Under the pieces are notes generated by a model. The model made no database searches. It saw only the letters and a program-made list of their open reading frames with translations, and was not told where the DNA came from. DNA of 64,000 nucleotides, from positions 1 through 64,000 of the forward strand of contig CACIXR010000007.1 in the NCBI GenBank assembly GCA_902590695.1, given 5' to 3'. Source of the stretch: an uncultured Alphaproteobacteria bacterium. GTDB taxonomy: Bacteria > Pseudomonadota > Alphaproteobacteria > HIMB59 > GCA-002718135. Made by a program: the position numbers and the translations under genes. Position 1 is the stretch's first letter. Each line of letters opens with the position of its first letter. Of the stretch, positions 1 to 11,056 are shown piece by piece.

Positions 1-504
1 TACAAAATAAAAATTATTAATTTCTTTATTGTATTTATAAATATTAGTTGTTGGATAATTTTCTATTTTTGGAGAAGATACTATGTTAACTCCAAAACCA
101 GTATTTATATATTTTTCACTTTTGATACTAAATATTTCAGAAATTATCCCAGAAATTTTTTCGTTATTAATTAAAATATCATTTGGCCATTTAATTTGAG
201 TTTTAACATTACAAATATTTTCAATTACAGAGCAGATCATATTAGTAATAAAAGCATTATTTAAAAAATGATTTTCTATTGGCAATATATTTTTAGATAA
301 AATAGAAATATAGACATTATTTTTTGGACTTTCCCAAGTTGTACCTCTTCTTCCAAATCCTTTTTTTTGTTCATTTGCCATCAAACATATATTTCTATTA
401 TAAATAAGTTTTTTAATCTCTGACATTGTAGAATCTACAGATTCAATAAAATGAAAATCAAAATTGTTTTTATCTAATAGATTTTTAATTTTATCTAATG
501 ACAT
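1..504 (-). CDS. birA: Biotin--protein ligase BirA, C-terminus beyond the window
   Basis: Joins biotin to the acceptor lysine of biotin-dependent carboxylases through biotinyl-AMP. The visible 168 codons start with ATG at 504 and stay open to the window edge, so the C-terminus is missing. The family's ATP/biotin loop appears as GFGRRG (residues 49-54), followed by KWPND (105-109) and the lysine of KISG (116), then GFGVNI. There is no N-terminal helix-turn-helix, so this is the monofunctional type that does not act as a repressor. It begins three bases after the nuoN stop, so it is probably the last known member of the nuo transcript; a birA gene after nuoN is common in alphaproteobacteria. 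Confidence 0.9.
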   Translation of the reverse strand, partial: MSLDKIKNLLDKNNFDFHFIESVDSTMSEIKKLIYNRNICLMANEQKKGFGRRGTTWESPKNNVYISILSKNILPIENHFLNNAFITNMICSVIENICNVKTQIKWPNDILINNEKISGIISEIFSIKSEKYINTGFGVNIVSSPKIENYPTTNIYKYNKEINNFYFV

Positions 505-507
505 TAA

Positions 508-1944
508 TTAAATGGTCAAATTTGCTGATATATTAATCAATAAAGACGGGTAAAATATAAAACAAATAATTAAAAACAAACTTAAGGATAGAATAATTTT
601 TGATTGAAAGGAAATTTTAAAATTGATTATTCCTTCACTTATACTTTCATCAAAATACATTATCTTAATAATTCTTAAATAATAAAAAGCAGAAATAACA
701 CTAGCTAGGACACCAAGAACTGAAAGTACGTATAATTCCTGTTCAATTGCAGCAATGAAAACATAAAACTTTCCAAAAAATCCTATAAAAGGTGGAATAC
801 CAGCCATAGATAGCATTATTATTGAAATAGAAAGACTAACGATTGGATTACTTTTACTTAACCCTTTTAAATCACTTATGTTAATTAAATATTCATTTTT
901 AACTTTTAATGAAAGTAAAATAGCAAAAATAGCAACATTCATTATCATGTATGAAAACATATAAATAGATGCTGCTTTAATTCCATCATCATTTGCGGCA
1001 ACTAAAGCTATTAATATATAACCTATATGTCCGATAGAACTATAAGCTAATAATCTTTTAATATTTGACTGTGCTATAGCCGCGATAGCCCCAAGAAACA
1101 TTGAGGCTATTGATAAAAATAAAATTATTTGACTCCATTCTAAGTAAAAATTTTCAAATGGAACTAAGCAAAAACGATAAATTAAAGCTACTGCAGCAAT
1201 CTTAGGGACAATAGCAAAAAAACCCGTAATTGAGTTTGGCGCTCCTTCATAAACATCGGGAGTCCACATATGGAAAGGTACGGCTGAAACCTTAAAAGCC
1301 AAGCCCACCATCACAAATACAAGACCAAATATTAGACCTAAATTTAAATTATCATATTTTGATAAATAGAAACTTATATCATCAAAATTCATTGAACCAG
1401 TGAATCCATAAATTAAGGAGAAACCATACAATAGTATACCAGACGATAATGCTCCTAAAATAAAGTATTTTACTCCTGACTCAGCTGATGAAATTGAGTC
1501 TCTTTTTATTGCTGCAGCAACATACAAAGATAAACTTTGCAGTTCTATTGCTAAATACATGGACATAAGATTATTTGAAGCAATCATTAACATCATCCCA
1601 AGTGTTGAAAATAAAAATAAAACAGGAATTTCAAAATTTTTAAGCTTAATGCCTAAGAAATAATCTTTAGAAATAATGATACTAGCTATAGATCCTAATA
1701 GAGCTAAAATTTTAAAAAAATTTATAAAAGAAGAATGACTAAATAAACTTTTATAATTTGCAAAATTGGATTCACTATCATAGTAAACAAGCAAAATGGT
1801 TAACAATAAAACTAAAACTGCTAGATTAGAAGTTTGCCTAAAGGCATTCTTTTTTAAAAAAAGACCAAAAAGTAAGCATACAAAAGAAGAGCATGCTAAA
1901 AAAATTTCAGGTATAAAAAAAATATTGTAAATATTATTTAGCAT
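508..1944 (-). CDS. nuoN: NADH-quinone oxidoreductase subunit N
   Basis: Antiporter-like membrane subunit of respiratory complex I, one of the three large proton-pumping modules. The 478 residues are almost continuous hydrophobic helices (about 14). The family signature is seen around the buried lysine and histidine of the channel (VSAVPFHMWTPDVYEGAP) and in the IKRLLAYSSIGHIGY helix. The gene overlaps nuoM by 11 bases, which suggests translational coupling. It is the last nuo gene; birA follows directly. Confidence 0.97.
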   Translation of the reverse strand: MLNNIYNIFFIPEIFLACSSFVCLLFGLFLKKNAFRQTSNLAVLVLLLTILLVYYDSESNFANYKSLFSHSSFINFFKILALLGSIASIIISKDYFLGIKLKNFEIPVLFLFSTLGMMLMIASNNLMSMYLAIELQSLSLYVAAAIKRDSISSAESGVKYFILGALSSGILLYGFSLIYGFTGSMNFDDISFYLSKYDNLNLGLIFGLVFVMVGLAFKVSAVPFHMWTPDVYEGAPNSITGFFAIVPKIAAVALIYRFCLVPFENFYLEWSQIILFLSIASMFLGAIAAIAQSNIKRLLAYSSIGHIGYILIALVAANDDGIKAASIYMFSYMIMNVAIFAILLSLKVKNEYLINISDLKGLSKSNPIVSLSISIIMLSMAGIPPFIGFFGKFYVFIAAIEQELYVLSVLGVLASVISAFYYLRIIKIMYFDESISEGIINFKISFQSKIILSLSLFLIICFIFYPSLLINISANLTI

Positions 1945-3418
1945 TGGCTATTTCATAGTTTGTTATAATTAGTTCAAGTGATAATCTCATAGGATCTAAA
2001 AATAGATTTGGAAATATTCCTAGCAATATCACTGAAATTGCTAAAGGAATTAATATTATTTTCTCTCTTGTGTTTATATCTAAAATATCTGCAAGTTTAT
2101 TATTAGTTATGGTGCCAAAAATAATTCTTTTATAAAGGTATAGCATGTAAACAGCTGATAATATTATTCCAAAAGCCGCGCCAATAACAACGTAACTTGA
2201 AAATTTAAATGCGCCAACAATAACTAAAAATTCTCCAATAAAACCACTAGTGCCAGGTAATCCAACTGATCCAAGCATAAAAATCATGAATACTGTTGCA
2301 TAAAGTGGCATTCTTTGAACTAATCCTCCGTAAAATTCAATTTCTCTAGTATGCATTCGATCATAAATAACACCAACGCATAAAAATAAAGCTGCTGAAA
2401 CTAGTCCATGACTAATCATTTGCATCATTGCTCCTTCTAAACCTTGTTGATTCACTAAGAAAATTCCAATTGTTACAATTCCCATATGAGCAATAGATGA
2501 ATATGCAATTAGTTTTTTAATATCAGTTTGTGCCAGTGCTACTAAGGAAGTGTATACAATGGCAACTATACTTAACGTCATAATTAAAGGAATAAAAAAC
2601 TCTGTTGCTTCTGGAAGCATACCTAAAGAGAAACGGATAAAACCATATCCACCCATTTTTAAAAGTACTCCAGCTAAAATAACAGATCCGGCCGTTGGGG
2701 CTTCAACATGAGCATCGGGCAACCATGTATGAAACGGCCACATAGGAATTTTAACTGCAAAGGAAGCAAAGAAGGCGAGCCATAGAAACAATTGAGTATT
2801 ATAGGTAAAATAATTACCTTGTAAGAATTCAATACTCATTGAACTTGTATTTCTATACATCACAATAATAGCAATCAACATGAGTACTGACCCCAAAAGA
2901 GTGTAGAGAAAGAATTTAAAAGAAGCATAGATTCTTCTATTACCTCCCCATATACCTATGATTAGATACATTGGTATTAATACTGCTTCAAAAAAAATAT
3001 AAAATAGAAGTATGTCTATAGAAGCAAACATTCCAATCATTACAGTCTCTAAAAACAAAAAAGAAAGCATGTATTCCTTGACTCTTTTTTTAATATTATT
3101 CCAACTAGCCAGAATACAAAGTGGGGTTAAAAATGTACTCAGCAAAATCATAAAAAGTGAGATACCGTCAACACCAACATGGTAGAAGAAATTAAAATCA
3201 TCGAACCATCTAAATTTTTCTTCATATTGATAAGATGGATTGGAATAATCAAATTGTAACCAAAGTATTAAACTTAAAATAAATGTTCCTAACGTTGTTA
3301 GTAAAGCAGCCCATTTAATATTAATTGATGTTAATTCATCTTCTTTAATAAAAAGAATAATTAAAGCGCCAATTAAAGGTAAAAAAATTATTACTGATAC
3401 TAGTGGCCAGTCAATCAT
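1934..3418 (-). CDS. nuoM: NADH-quinone oxidoreductase subunit M
   Basis: Antiporter-like proton-translocating subunit of complex I in the membrane arm. At 494 residues it has the usual length and about 14 transmembrane segments. The conserved glutamate helix (LFLETVMIGMF), the PFHTWLPDAHVEAPT loop and the lysine helix GVLLKMGGYGF are intact, so the proton-channel residues are present. It abuts nuoL without a gap and overlaps nuoN by 11 bases. Confidence 0.97.
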   Translation of the reverse strand: MIDWPLVSVIIFLPLIGALIILFIKEDELTSINIKWAALLTTLGTFILSLILWLQFDYSNPSYQYEEKFRWFDDFNFFYHVGVDGISLFMILLSTFLTPLCILASWNNIKKRVKEYMLSFLFLETVMIGMFASIDILLFYIFFEAVLIPMYLIIGIWGGNRRIYASFKFFLYTLLGSVLMLIAIIVMYRNTSSMSIEFLQGNYFTYNTQLFLWLAFFASFAVKIPMWPFHTWLPDAHVEAPTAGSVILAGVLLKMGGYGFIRFSLGMLPEATEFFIPLIMTLSIVAIVYTSLVALAQTDIKKLIAYSSIAHMGIVTIGIFLVNQQGLEGAMMQMISHGLVSAALFLCVGVIYDRMHTREIEFYGGLVQRMPLYATVFMIFMLGSVGLPGTSGFIGEFLVIVGAFKFSSYVVIGAAFGIILSAVYMLYLYKRIIFGTITNNKLADILDINTREKIILIPLAISVILLGIFPNLFLDPMRLSLELIITNYEIANAK

Positions 3419-5326
3419 TTAGTAATATAAAAACCATGTTAAAATTATTACTAAGCCGCCAAGCATAGCAAAAGCATAATGAAACAAATACCCTGATTGA
3501 AATAAACTTACATAAGATGAAGATTTTGAAATAATCCAAGACACTCCGTTTGGACCTAAACCATCGATAGTTTTTTCATCTCCTCTTTTCCAAAAAAAGT
3601 TTGCTAATTTGAAAAAAGTTAAAACAAATACTTTATGATATAGTTCATCCACATACCATTTATTTTTAGAAAGAGAATATAGGGGATCTAAGTTATGAGA
3701 AAGATTTTTTGCTCTATTTAAATTATTTGTATATATCGACACACAGACAAGAATTCCAATTGCAACAGCTGATTTTGATATTAAGGATTGTGTAAGAGGA
3801 AGATATTTATGAGAGCTCTCTGTTAATAATACTGCATTATCCCAAAATTCTTTTTTGTAATATCCAATAAAATAATCAGCAAAGAATATTCCTGAAAAAA
3901 TAGAACCAATTGCAAGAATAAATAATGGGGCTGTCATAACTAAAGGTGATTCATGGGCTTGATCATATGTTTTATTTTCTGATCTATTTTCACCATGAAA
4001 TGTTAGAAATAATAATCTCCATGAATAAAAAGCTGTAAGTAAAGCAGTTAAAATACCTACTAAATAAGCAAAATATGCTATTCCATTTGATGCATAGAAA
4101 GCATTTTCTAAAATACTTTCTTTTGAATAGTAGCCAGATAGATACGGGAAACCAATAATTGCAAGAGATCCAATCCACATCATTGTAGCGGTAAAAGGTA
4201 TTTTTTTGAAAAGTCCGCCCATTTTTCTCATATCCTGTTCATGATGCATTGCGTGAATTACAGAACCTGCAGAAAGAAATAGAAGAGCTTTAAAAAAGGC
4301 ATGGGTTGTTAAGTGAAATATTGATGCATTATAAGCACCTACACCTGCTGCGAAAAACATATATCCTAATTGACTACATGTTGAATATGCAATTACTCGT
4401 TTAATATCATTTTGTGTTAAGGCTATAGAGGCGGCAAAAATAGCTGTAGCCGCGCCTACAAAGGTAATAAATAAATTAGTAAATGCAGCAAACTCATAAA
4501 GAGGACTCATTCTTGCAACTAAAAATACGCCAGCTGTTACCATTGTTGCAGCATGTATTAGCGCAGAAACAGGAGTAGGTCCTTCCATAGCATCAGGCAG
4601 CCAAGTGTGTAAACCTAATTGGGCAGATTTACCCATTGCTCCTATAAATAAAAGAAAACATAAAAAATCTATAGTTGGAAAACTAAATGAAAGGAATTGA
4701 ATTTGATGCTCACTAAATTGATCCACTTGCTCAAATATACTGTCGAAACTTATCGTACCAAAAATGTAAAAAATTCCTGCAATTCCAATTGCGTATCCAA
4801 AATCTCCAACTCTATTTACGACAAATGCTTTTATAGCAGCTTTGTTGGCTGAATCTTTATGGTGCCAAAAACCAATTAATAAATATGAGGTTAGTCCAAC
4901 ACCCTCCCAGCCAAAAAACATTTGCAACAAGTTATTACTTGATACAAGCACAAGCATAAAAAAAGTAAATAAGCTTAGATAGCCCATAAATCTTATCTTT
5001 GATGGATCTTCTTCCATATAACCTATTGAATATAAGTGAACACAAGCGGAAACAGTTGTAACCACAATGAACATTACGGCAGTTAATGTGTCTAATCTTA
5101 TTGACCAATCAACAATAAAGTTTCCAGAAGTAATCCAGTTAAGAATAAAGATTGTTTCAGTTTCCTTATTATTAATAAACTGAATGAATATTATCCAAGA
5201 AAATAATGCGCAAAGAAAAAGAATTGAAGTTGTTGATATTTGATAAATCTTATAGTGAAACTGTTTACCTAGCAAAAAACAAAAAAGAAAACCAAGTAGA
5301 GGTAAAAATATAATTGAGGTTGCCAT
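3419..5326 (-). CDS. nuoL: NADH-quinone oxidoreductase subunit L
   Basis: Most distal antiporter-like subunit of complex I. The 635 residues are enough for the 14-helix core plus the C-terminal lateral helix that runs along the membrane arm. Visible signatures are GWEGVGLTSYLLIGFWH, the LHTWLPDAMEGPTPVSALIHAATMV channel segment (only its start and key residues quoted here: H, W, D, E) and ALTQNDIKRVIAYSTCSQLG. The start is ATG at 5326, three bases after the nuoK stop. Confidence 0.97.
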   Translation of the reverse strand: MATSIIFLPLLGFLFCFLLGKQFHYKIYQISTTSILFLCALFSWIIFIQFINNKETETIFILNWITSGNFIVDWSIRLDTLTAVMFIVVTTVSACVHLYSIGYMEEDPSKIRFMGYLSLFTFFMLVLVSSNNLLQMFFGWEGVGLTSYLLIGFWHHKDSANKAAIKAFVVNRVGDFGYAIGIAGIFYIFGTISFDSIFEQVDQFSEHQIQFLSFSFPTIDFLCFLLFIGAMGKSAQLGLHTWLPDAMEGPTPVSALIHAATMVTAGVFLVARMSPLYEFAAFTNLFITFVGAATAIFAASIALTQNDIKRVIAYSTCSQLGYMFFAAGVGAYNASIFHLTTHAFFKALLFLSAGSVIHAMHHEQDMRKMGGLFKKIPFTATMMWIGSLAIIGFPYLSGYYSKESILENAFYASNGIAYFAYLVGILTALLTAFYSWRLLFLTFHGENRSENKTYDQAHESPLVMTAPLFILAIGSIFSGIFFADYFIGYYKKEFWDNAVLLTESSHKYLPLTQSLISKSAVAIGILVCVSIYTNNLNRAKNLSHNLDPLYSLSKNKWYVDELYHKVFVLTFFKLANFFWKRGDEKTIDGLGPNGVSWIISKSSSYVSLFQSGYLFHYAFAMLGGLVIILTWFLYY

Positions 5327-5329
5327 CTG

Positions 5330-5635
5330 CTATCCCTTAAGCTGATTAATTTTATTTACTTCTATTGATCCTAAATTTCTAAAAAATACTACAAGTATGG
5401 CAAGTCCAATTGCTGCTTCAGCTGCTGCAACAGTAAGTGTAAGCATTGCAAAAATTTGCCCTGAGATATCATTAATATACGCTGAGAAGGCAATAAAATT
5501 AATATTTACCGACAACAAGATGAGTTCTATAGACATTAAAATTATAATTAAATTTTTCTTATTTAAAAATATTCCTAAAACACCTAAGGTAAAAATAATT
5601 GCGCCGAGAAAAAGATAGTGTTCAAGAGTAATCAT
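5330..5635 (-). CDS. nuoK: NADH-quinone oxidoreductase subunit K
   Basis: Small three-helix membrane subunit of complex I (101 residues, the normal length) next to the E-channel. The two conserved membrane glutamates are seen, in [17 protein letters not shown] and in [15 protein letters not shown]. It lies between nuoJ and nuoL with gaps of three bases on both sides, so it can only be read as part of the operon. Confidence 0.97.
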   Translation of the reverse strand: MITLEHYLFLGAIIFTLGVLGIFLNKKNLIIILMSIELILLSVNINFIAFSAYINDISGQIFAMLTLTVAAAEAAIGLAILVVFFRNLGSIEVNKINQLKG

Positions 5636-5638
5636 TAA

Positions 5639-6250
5639 TTAAATTCCTTCGCCTATTTTTACTTTTTTCTTTTCTATAGCTGTTGATGCATCAACTGTAT
5701 TTTGAGAATCTATATTTTGCCTTTTAACACCACCTTTATCTCTTAATGTAAGTGTAATAGAGCCAATCATTGCGACTAATAAAATTATCCCACATATTTG
5801 AAATAAATAAAAATATTCAGTGTAGAGTATTTGCCCAATCATTTTTGTATTTTCCACTTCATTAACTATAGGTTGTAGTGGTGTTTGATTGTTATAAATA
5901 TTAGACGATCTATCTGTTAAAAAAAGTATTCCAAGTTCAATTACTAGAACTATCCCTAATAATGCTCCAAAAGGTAAATATTGTAAAAAACCTTCTCTCA
6001 ACTTTACAAAATTTATATCAAGCATCATTACAACGAATAGAAAAAGGACGGCAACAGCTCCAACATATACAACGACAAGGATCATTGCCAAAAATTCAGC
6101 ACCTAATAAAACAAAGAGTCCTGATGCGTTAACAAAGCTTAAAATTAAGAACAAAACTGAATGAACTGGATTTTTTGCACTTATAACCATTAGAGCAGAA
6201 AGAACTGCAACAGATGAAAAAAGATAAAATGTTAATGAATAAAGAACCAT
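5639..6250 (-). CDS. nuoJ: NADH-quinone oxidoreductase subunit J
   Basis: Membrane subunit of complex I with five predicted helices over the first 170 residues and a short charged C-terminal tail (203 residues in all). The family signature is LGAEFLAMILVVVYVGAVAV, which includes the pi-bulge helix, followed by LFLFVVMMLDI. It sits two bases after nuoI and three before nuoK. Confidence 0.96.
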   Translation of the reverse strand: MVLYSLTFYLFSSVAVLSALMVISAKNPVHSVLFLILSFVNASGLFVLLGAEFLAMILVVVYVGAVAVLFLFVVMMLDINFVKLREGFLQYLPFGALLGIVLVIELGILFLTDRSSNIYNNQTPLQPIVNEVENTKMIGQILYTEYFYLFQICGIILLVAMIGSITLTLRDKGGVKRQNIDSQNTVDASTAIEKKKVKIGEGI

Positions 6251-6252
6251 TC

Positions 6253-6732
6253 TTATCTATATTTTCTATCGAGATGAATATTTTGAGCAATTTCTTGCTC
6301 CCATCTATCTCCATTTTCTAAAAGTTTATCTTTATTATAAATTAATTCTTCTCTTGTTTCAGTGGCAAATTCAAAATTTGGTCCTTCTACTATCGCATCA
6401 ACTGGGCAAGATTCTTGACATAAACCACAGTAAATACATTTAGTCATATCTATATCATATCTTGTTGTTCTTCTGCTTCCATCCTCTCTTGGCTCTGCTT
6501 CAATTGTAATTGCCTGAGCAGGACATACTGCTTCACAAAGTTTACATGCGATACATCTCTCTTCCCCACTTGGATATCTTCTTAAAGCATGCTCGCCTCT
6601 AAAACGTGGGCTTAATGGACCTTTTTCGTGAGGATAATTTATTGTAACTTTAGATTTAAATATGTATTTGAAAGTTAAAAATAGTCCTTGAAATAATTCA
6701 AATAAAGTAAAAGATTTAATTAATTTATACAT
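6253..6732 (-). CDS. nuoI: NADH-quinone oxidoreductase subunit I (2x[4Fe-4S])
   Basis: Ferredoxin-like subunit carrying clusters N6a and N6b in the electron path of complex I. Two CxxCxxCxxxCP motifs are visible ([12 protein letters not shown] and [12 protein letters not shown]). I place the start at the ATG at 6732 (MYKLIKSF...), which gives 159 residues, the usual alphaproteobacterial length, and one base of spacing after nuoH. An upstream in-frame start at 6753 would add seven residues and overlap nuoH by 20 bases, which is less likely. Confidence 0.96.
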   Translation of the reverse strand: MYKLIKSFTLFELFQGLFLTFKYIFKSKVTINYPHEKGPLSPRFRGEHALRRYPSGEERCIACKLCEAVCPAQAITIEAEPREDGSRRTTRYDIDMTKCIYCGLCQESCPVDAIVEGPNFEFATETREELIYNKDKLLENGDRWEQEIAQNIHLDRKYR

Positions 6733-6733
6733 A

Positions 6734-7735
6734 TTAATTTGGCAGCATGTCAAAATATACTAAAAAACCAGAAGTTGCCACAACCCAAAACAAAGAAAAC
6801 GGTAAAAAAACTTTCCATCCAAGTCTCATTAACTGATCATATCTATATCTTGGGAAAGTTCCTCTAACCCAAATAAATAAAAATAATATAAATATTACTT
6901 TCACAGTAAACCAGATTACTCCAGGAACAACATTTAATGGGTATACATCAAATGGAGGAAGCCATCCGCCTAAAAAAAGAATAACAGTCATAGAAGACAT
7001 TAAAATCATACTCGCGTATTCACCTAAAAAAAATAATACAAATGAAGCAGATGAATATTCAGTGAAAAATCCTGCAACAAGTGTTGATTCATCTTCAGGA
7101 AGATCAAAAGGTAATCTATTTGTTTCAGCTAACGCAGAAATAAAAAAAATAACGAACATAGGTAATAATGGAATTGCAAACCATACAGTCTGCTGAGCTA
7201 AAACTATCTTTGATAAATTTAAAGAACCTACACATAATAATACAGTAATTATTACAAATCCAATAGATACTTCATATGAAACCATTTGAGCAGCTGATCT
7301 TAATGCTCCTAGAAAAGGATATTGAGAGTTACTAGCCCATCCAGCCATTATTATTCCGTATACTCCAAGAGATGATACTGCAAACAGATACATGATACCT
7401 ACGTTAATATCAGAGACTACCCATCCTGGAGCAAAAGGTATTACTGCCCAACCTGCTAAGCTAAGTACCATTGTTATTATGGGTGCTAAAATAAAAACAA
7501 TTTTATTTGATCCACTAGGTATAATATTTTCTTTAGTAATAAGTTTTAATGCATCAGCAAAGCTTTGTAATATACCAAAAGGCCCTACTATATTTGGACC
7601 TCTTCTTAATTGAATTAATGCTAATACTTTTCTTTCAGCATAAACTAAAAAAGCTACAGATATTAAAACTGGCACAACAACAGCAAGTATTTGGGCAATG
7701 ATTATTAACCCTGTAATTAATATATCATAAGTCAT
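6734..7735 (-). CDS. nuoH: NADH-quinone oxidoreductase subunit H
   Basis: Membrane subunit that forms the quinone chamber together with NuoB and NuoD. The 333 residues make about eight helices. Conserved loops are [20 protein letters not shown], the acidic [20 protein letters not shown] segment (E, R, D, E residues) and [14 protein letters not shown]. It is read in the operon between nuoG and nuoI. Confidence 0.97.
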   Translation of the reverse strand: MTYDILITGLIIIAQILAVVVPVLISVAFLVYAERKVLALIQLRRGPNIVGPFGILQSFADALKLITKENIIPSGSNKIVFILAPIITMVLSLAGWAVIPFAPGWVVSDINVGIMYLFAVSSLGVYGIIMAGWASNSQYPFLGALRSAAQMVSYEVSIGFVIITVLLCVGSLNLSKIVLAQQTVWFAIPLLPMFVIFFISALAETNRLPFDLPEDESTLVAGFFTEYSSASFVLFFLGEYASMILMSSMTVILFLGGWLPPFDVYPLNVVPGVIWFTVKVIFILFLFIWVRGTFPRYRYDQLMRLGWKVFLPFSLFWVVATSGFLVYFDMLPN

Positions 7736-7742
7736 CTAATTA

Positions 7743-9782
7743 TTATGCTGCCTTATTTAAAATATCTTTAGTACATTTTGCCATTGTTTCAGAAGATCTA
7801 GAAATAGAATCATTCATATAAAAATTTTCAATGTTATATTTAATTTTAATATTCTCAATTTCATTATTTTTAGCAAAAGTTATTTCGCCAATAGAATTAA
7901 CTTCATTTAAGAGAGCAAATTGACCATAAGTACTTGTAAGCTCATTTCGAAGCTCCCCAAGATTATTAAAATTTAAATCCTTTTCAAATAAGTCACTTAA
8001 AACTCTAAAAATTTTCCACTCCTCTTTTGCTTCACCTATTGGATTATGACACTTAGTTGTTTGAATAACTCTACCTTCTATATTCATATAAGTAGAACTT
8101 TTCTCAGTATATGCAGGGGTTGGTAAAATTATATCAGCTATAGATGCTGAAACATCTCCATGATGACCAAGATAAACAACAAAAGCATTTTCAAATGTTG
8201 AAAAATTTATCTCATCTAACCCCATTAAGAAAACTACAGGCTTTGTTTTATCAATATGTTTTTTTAATTGTTTATTGTAATCATTATCAAATTTTTTATT
8301 GTAAAATTTCAAATCTAATGCTCCTACTCTAGAAATATCTTGGTTAAGAATATTTAATGGATTTATATTTTTATTTTTTTGAATTTTTTTCGCAATTAAT
8401 CCTGCAGTTTCTAATATTTTTTTTCCATGATTATTATTTATTGCTGAAGTACCTAATATTATAAGTGGGTTTTTTGCAGATTTTAAAACTTTATTGAATT
8501 CAGATTTATTATTAGATAATTTATTAAGGTAATCTAAAGAATCAGATAAATGATGATAATCGTAAGTAAGATCTAATTTAGGACCTATAAGGCCAATTTT
8601 GCAGTTATTTTCAATATATGCCTTTCTAATTCTGGCGTTTAGTACCGCTGCTTCCCATCTAGGGTTTGATCCGATTAAAAGAATAGCATCAGCCTTTTCA
8701 ATTTCTTGAATTGTTGAATTAAATTTATAACTTGAAGATGAATTATCGATAATTTGTGTATTATCAAATCTGCAATCATAGTTTTTTGATTTTAGTGAAT
8801 TGCTAAATTTTTGTGCGGAATATAAAGTTTCAATATCGGTAAACTTACCAGATAGGAAGACAGTATTTTCTTTACCTCTTTTTGTAATTTCTTTTTTTAT
8901 TAATTCAAATACATCATCCCATGAAGATTTTTGGAGTTTTTTATGTGATTTATAATATACACTATCCAATCTTTGACTTGAGAGTCCATCAACTGCAAAT
9001 CTAGATTTATCACTTATCCATTCTTCATTAGTTTCTTCATTTATTCTAGGAAGGGCTCTTAAAACTTTTTTTCCTCTTGTATCAATTCTTATACTTGAGC
9101 CTATACCATCAAATACATCAAACGTTTCTGTCTTAGTTAGCTCCCATGGTCTAGATTTAAATGCGTATGGTTTACTTGTTAATGCACCTACAGGACACAA
9201 ATCAATTACGTTTCCAGATAATTCTGACTCAATAGTTTTTTCTAAGTATGTTGTTATCTCTGCGTTTTCACCTCTGCCAAGCAACCCTATGTCATCAACA
9301 CCAGCAACTTCTGTAGAAAACCTTACGCATCTTGTGCAATGTATACATCTTGTCATAATTGTTTTGACAAGTGGTCCCATATTTTTATTTTGAACTGCTC
9401 TTTTATTTTCTTCATATCTTGTTTTGTCAAAACCATAATACATAGCTTGATCTTGAAGATCACATTCTCCTCCTTGATCACAAATAGGACAATCCAATGG
9501 ATGATTAATAAGAAGAAATTCCATTACTCCTTTACGAGCTTTTTTAACTGTTTCAGTATTAGTCTTTATAACCATACCATCTGAAGCTGGCATGGCACAT
9601 GATGCAATAGGTTTTGGGGCTTTTTCCATTTCTACTAAACACATTCTACAGTTTCCTGCTATTGAGAGTTTTTCATGATAACAAAATCTTGGAATTTCAG
9701 TACCTGCTTGTTCACAAGCTTGCATTACGGTCATGCCGTTTTCAAATTCGTATTCTTTATTGTCAATTATTATCTTGGGCAC
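7743..9782 (-). CDS. nuoG: NADH-quinone oxidoreductase subunit G
   Basis: Peripheral-arm iron-sulfur subunit of complex I. The N-terminal 220 residues bind the clusters: [2Fe-2S] ligands in CYHEKLSIAGNCRMC and the ASCAMP cysteine, the His-ligated cluster HPLDCPICDQGGECD, and the N4/N5-type motif CIHCTRC...GNVIDLCPVGALTS. The rest is a molybdopterin-oxidoreductase-like domain without cofactor function. At 679 residues it is the short mitochondrial/alphaproteobacterial form. It overlaps nuoF by one base. Confidence 0.97.
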   Translation of the reverse strand: MPKIIIDNKEYEFENGMTVMQACEQAGTEIPRFCYHEKLSIAGNCRMCLVEMEKAPKPIASCAMPASDGMVIKTNTETVKKARKGVMEFLLINHPLDCPICDQGGECDLQDQAMYYGFDKTRYEENKRAVQNKNMGPLVKTIMTRCIHCTRCVRFSTEVAGVDDIGLLGRGENAEITTYLEKTIESELSGNVIDLCPVGALTSKPYAFKSRPWELTKTETFDVFDGIGSSIRIDTRGKKVLRALPRINEETNEEWISDKSRFAVDGLSSQRLDSVYYKSHKKLQKSSWDDVFELIKKEITKRGKENTVFLSGKFTDIETLYSAQKFSNSLKSKNYDCRFDNTQIIDNSSSSYKFNSTIQEIEKADAILLIGSNPRWEAAVLNARIRKAYIENNCKIGLIGPKLDLTYDYHHLSDSLDYLNKLSNNKSEFNKVLKSAKNPLIILGTSAINNNHGKKILETAGLIAKKIQKNKNINPLNILNQDISRVGALDLKFYNKKFDNDYNKQLKKHIDKTKPVVFLMGLDEINFSTFENAFVVYLGHHGDVSASIADIILPTPAYTEKSSTYMNIEGRVIQTTKCHNPIGEAKEEWKIFRVLSDLFEKDLNFNNLGELRNELTSTYGQFALLNEVNSIGEITFAKNNEIENIKIKYNIENFYMNDSISRSSETMAKCTKDILNKAA

Positions 9783-11056
9783 TAAGCTACTCTTCTATTT
9801 CTTTCTTCAATTCTTTTTTCAATTTCAGGTCTAAAATGTCTAAACAAACCTTGAATAGGCCAAGCGGCGGCATCACCTAAGGCACAAATAGTATGACCTT
9901 CAATTTGCTTTGTCACATCTAAAATTTTATCAATATCTTTATGCTTAACATTTCCATGAATCATTTTTTCCATCATTCTGTACATCCATCCAGTACCTTC
10001 TCTGCAAGGTGTGCATTGACCACAACTTTCATGCTTATAAAAATGTGATAATCTAGCTATTGCTTCAACAATATCTGTTGATTTATTCATTACAATAACA
10101 GCCGCAGTTCCTAATCCACTTTGAACTTCTTTTAGGCTATCAAAATCCATTTTAACAGTATCACAAATAGACTTAGGTAATAAAGGCACACTTGCCCCTC
10201 CAGGAATTACAGCTAATAAATTTTCCCAACCACCAATTACCCCGCCTGCATGATTTTCAATCAGATCTTTTAATGGTATACCCATTTCTTCTTCTACATT
10301 GCATGGGTTATTAACGTGTCCTGAAATACTAAAAATTTTTGTACCTGTATTGTTGGCACTTCCTAAATTAGCAAACCATTTTGAACCACGTCTTAAAATT
10401 GTTGGCGAAACAGCAATTGTTTCAACATTTGTGACTGTTGTAGGACATCCATATAAGCCTGAGCCAGCAGGAAATGGAGGCTTTAATCGAGGCTGGCCTT
10501 TTTTACCCTCTAAACTTTCGAGTAAAGCAGTTTCTTCACCACAAATATATGCTCCTGCCCCTCTATGAAGATAAATATCAAAATCCCAACCTGAACCACA
10601 TGCATTTTTACCAATTAAATTATTTGCGTAAGCTTCATCTATGGCTTTTTGTAAATTAGAAGATTCAGAATAATATTCACCCCTTATGTAAATATAGCAA
10701 GTATGTGCATGCATTGCAAAAGCAGCAACTAAACAACCTTCTAAAAGAAGATGTGGGTCATTTCTCATAATCTCTCGATCCTTACATGTTCCTGGTTCTG
10801 ACTCATCTGCATTAACAACTAGGTAATGATCCTTTCCAGAGTCTTTTGGCATAAATGACCACTTTAATCCCGCAGGGAAACCTGCTCCACCTCTTCCTCT
10901 TAATTGACTATTTTTAATTTCATCAACAATTTTTTCGCTACCCATTTTAATAAGTTCTTTAGTATTTGACCAAATACCTCTTTTTTTAGCACCTTCTAAT
11001 TTCCAGTCATCAAAACCGTATAAATTTTTAAAAATTTTATCTCTTTCTTTAAGCAT
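9782..11056 (-). CDS. nuoF: NADH-quinone oxidoreductase subunit F (NADH/FMN binding)
   Basis: Oxidises NADH with FMN and passes electrons to a [4Fe-4S] cluster. The glycine-rich flavin/NADH segment [15 protein letters not shown] is near residue 60, and the cluster ligands are in [15 protein letters not shown] and the later TICALGD. I chose the ATG at 11056 (MLKERDKIF, 424 residues), which overlaps the nuoE stop region by eight bases. The longer reading to 11092 adds 12 residues with no family similarity. Confidence 0.96.
   Translation of the reverse strand: MLKERDKIFKNLYGFDDWKLEGAKKRGIWSNTKELIKMGSEKIVDEIKNSQLRGRGGAGFPAGLKWSFMPKDSGKDHYLVVNADESEPGTCKDREIMRNDPHLLLEGCLVAAFAMHAHTCYIYIRGEYYSESSNLQKAIDEAYANNLIGKNACGSGWDFDIYLHRGAGAYICGEETALLESLEGKKGQPRLKPPFPAGSGLYGCPTTVTNVETIAVSPTILRRGSKWFANLGSANNTGTKIFSISGHVNNPCNVEEEMGIPLKDLIENHAGGVIGGWENLLAVIPGGASVPLLPKSICDTVKMDFDSLKEVQSGLGTAAVIVMNKSTDIVEAIARLSHFYKHESCGQCTPCREGTGWMYRMMEKMIHGNVKHKDIDKILDVTKQIEGHTICALGDAAAWPIQGLFRHFRPEIEKRIEERNRRVA

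Noticed and set aside
1934..5326. nuoM and nuoL as a recent duplication
   Set aside because: They are the ancient related antiporter-like subunits of complex I; both have their own diagnostic motifs.
5397..5618. Plus-strand frame opposite nuoK
   Set aside because: Lies wholly within nuoK on the other strand and shows no family features; a composition shadow.
10299..10659. Two overlapping plus-strand frames opposite nuoF
   Set aside because: nuoF is strongly conserved here and the opposite frames lack any start signal or domain.
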